Shown here in pieces: positions 5,470 through 5,626 of a DNA stretch of 5,626 bases (position 1 is the first letter of the stretch; each line of letters starts with the position of its first letter). The notes beneath the pieces were generated by a model, which saw only the letters and a list, made by a program, of their open reading frames with translations, had not been told where the DNA came from and did not search any database. Made by a program: the position numbers and the translations under genes. The stretch covers positions 1 through 5,626 of the forward strand of contig CAMNHH010000139.1 of the NCBI GenBank assembly GCA_946539175.1, read 5' to 3'. The stretch is from an uncultured Clostridia bacterium. GTDB taxonomy: Bacteria > Bacillota > Clostridia > Oscillospirales > Oscillospiraceae.

Positions 5470-5626
5470 ATGTTTGAAAACTTTGACGCCCTGCCCACCG
5501 TGCTGAACGTGAAGGATCTGACCGCCTTCCTGGGCATTCCCCAGAGCAGCGTTTACGATCTGATGCACCGTGCGGACTTTCCCACGCTGCACGTCAACGC
5601 CCGGCTGCTGGTCACCAAGGCCAATC
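5470..5626 (+). CDS. Helix-turn-helix (excisionase/MerR-like) DNA-binding protein, 3' end cut by window
   Basis: The first 52 residues read MFENFDALPTVLNVKDLTAF, then LGIPQSSVYDLMHRADFP and HVNARLLVTKAN. This is the pattern of the short HTH proteins of clostridial elements: a V-L-x-V-x-D/E-L turn, a LGI-x-x-S-x-Y-x-L recognition helix and a wing. They act as excisionase-type or regulatory factors. AAAGGAGG (5455-5462) is seven bases from the ATG. An in-frame TTG at 5407, nine bases after GAGGAGG (5391-5397) and overlapping the CHC2 stop, would add 21 polar residues (LQTETNHTIEETTIPEK...); I prefer the ATG because the HTH homology begins there. It is probably cotranscribed with the CHC2 gene. 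The gene runs off the window end. Confidence 0.75.
   Translation, partial: MFENFDALPTVLNVKDLTAFLGIPQSSVYDLMHRADFPTLHVNARLLVTKAN

Noticed and set aside
4809..5537. 242-residue minus-strand ORF
   Set aside because: It lies opposite the CHC2 gene, which has a clear zinc finger and ribosome binding site; the minus-strand product has no recognisable feature.

Overview
The window looks like part of an integrative conjugative or mobilizable element from a gut-type, fairly GC-rich member of the Clostridia. This rests on the AAAGGAGG-type ribosome binding sites, a TOPRIM-less CHC2 zinc-finger protein followed closely by an excisionase-type helix-turn-helix protein (a pairing common in clostridial elements), and a candidate transfer-origin region at the left end. 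No species can be named from the sequence.

Layout. Bases 1-160 hold inverted repeats of the sort found around an oriT. At 172 a small ORF starts like a clostridial MobC accessory protein but loses that character after about 13 residues, as if interrupted. From there to about 4580 everything convincing lies on the minus strand. Read 5' to 3' on that strand it is: a large gene of about 1035 aa (4571-1464); an overlapping partner gene (1480-621) split by a frameshift at an A6 run; a very good sigma70-type promoter; and an AT-rich segment of about 305 nt (about 564-257) that can fold into a multi-branched RNA and ends in an intrinsic terminator. On the other side of a 230-bp divergent intergenic region, which carries two perfect 30-bp direct repeats, the plus strand encodes the CHC2 protein (4806-5417) and the start of the HTH protein (5470 to window end).

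The key observation is the large minus-strand protein. It carries the two signatures of the two-barrel RNA polymerase superfamily in its eukaryotic-RdRP/YonO-like form: FQIR followed by an invariant-type Lys (residues 265-273), then an RNP motif and the metal-binding ADYDGD (residues 577-582). It is therefore a single-chain polymerase encoded by a bacterial mobile element, not a conventional RNAP subunit.

How the parts might work together is inference. The polymerase and its overlapping partner are probably one operon. The adjacent RNA with its own promoter could be a template, guide, regulator or toxin-type transcript linked to it. The 30-bp repeats could be operators or dedicated promoters controlling the polymerase operon and the CHC2/HTH operon in opposite directions. 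The cassette appears to sit between a truncated mobC-like gene and a standard element module, which suggests it is cargo or a replacement of the mobilization genes.
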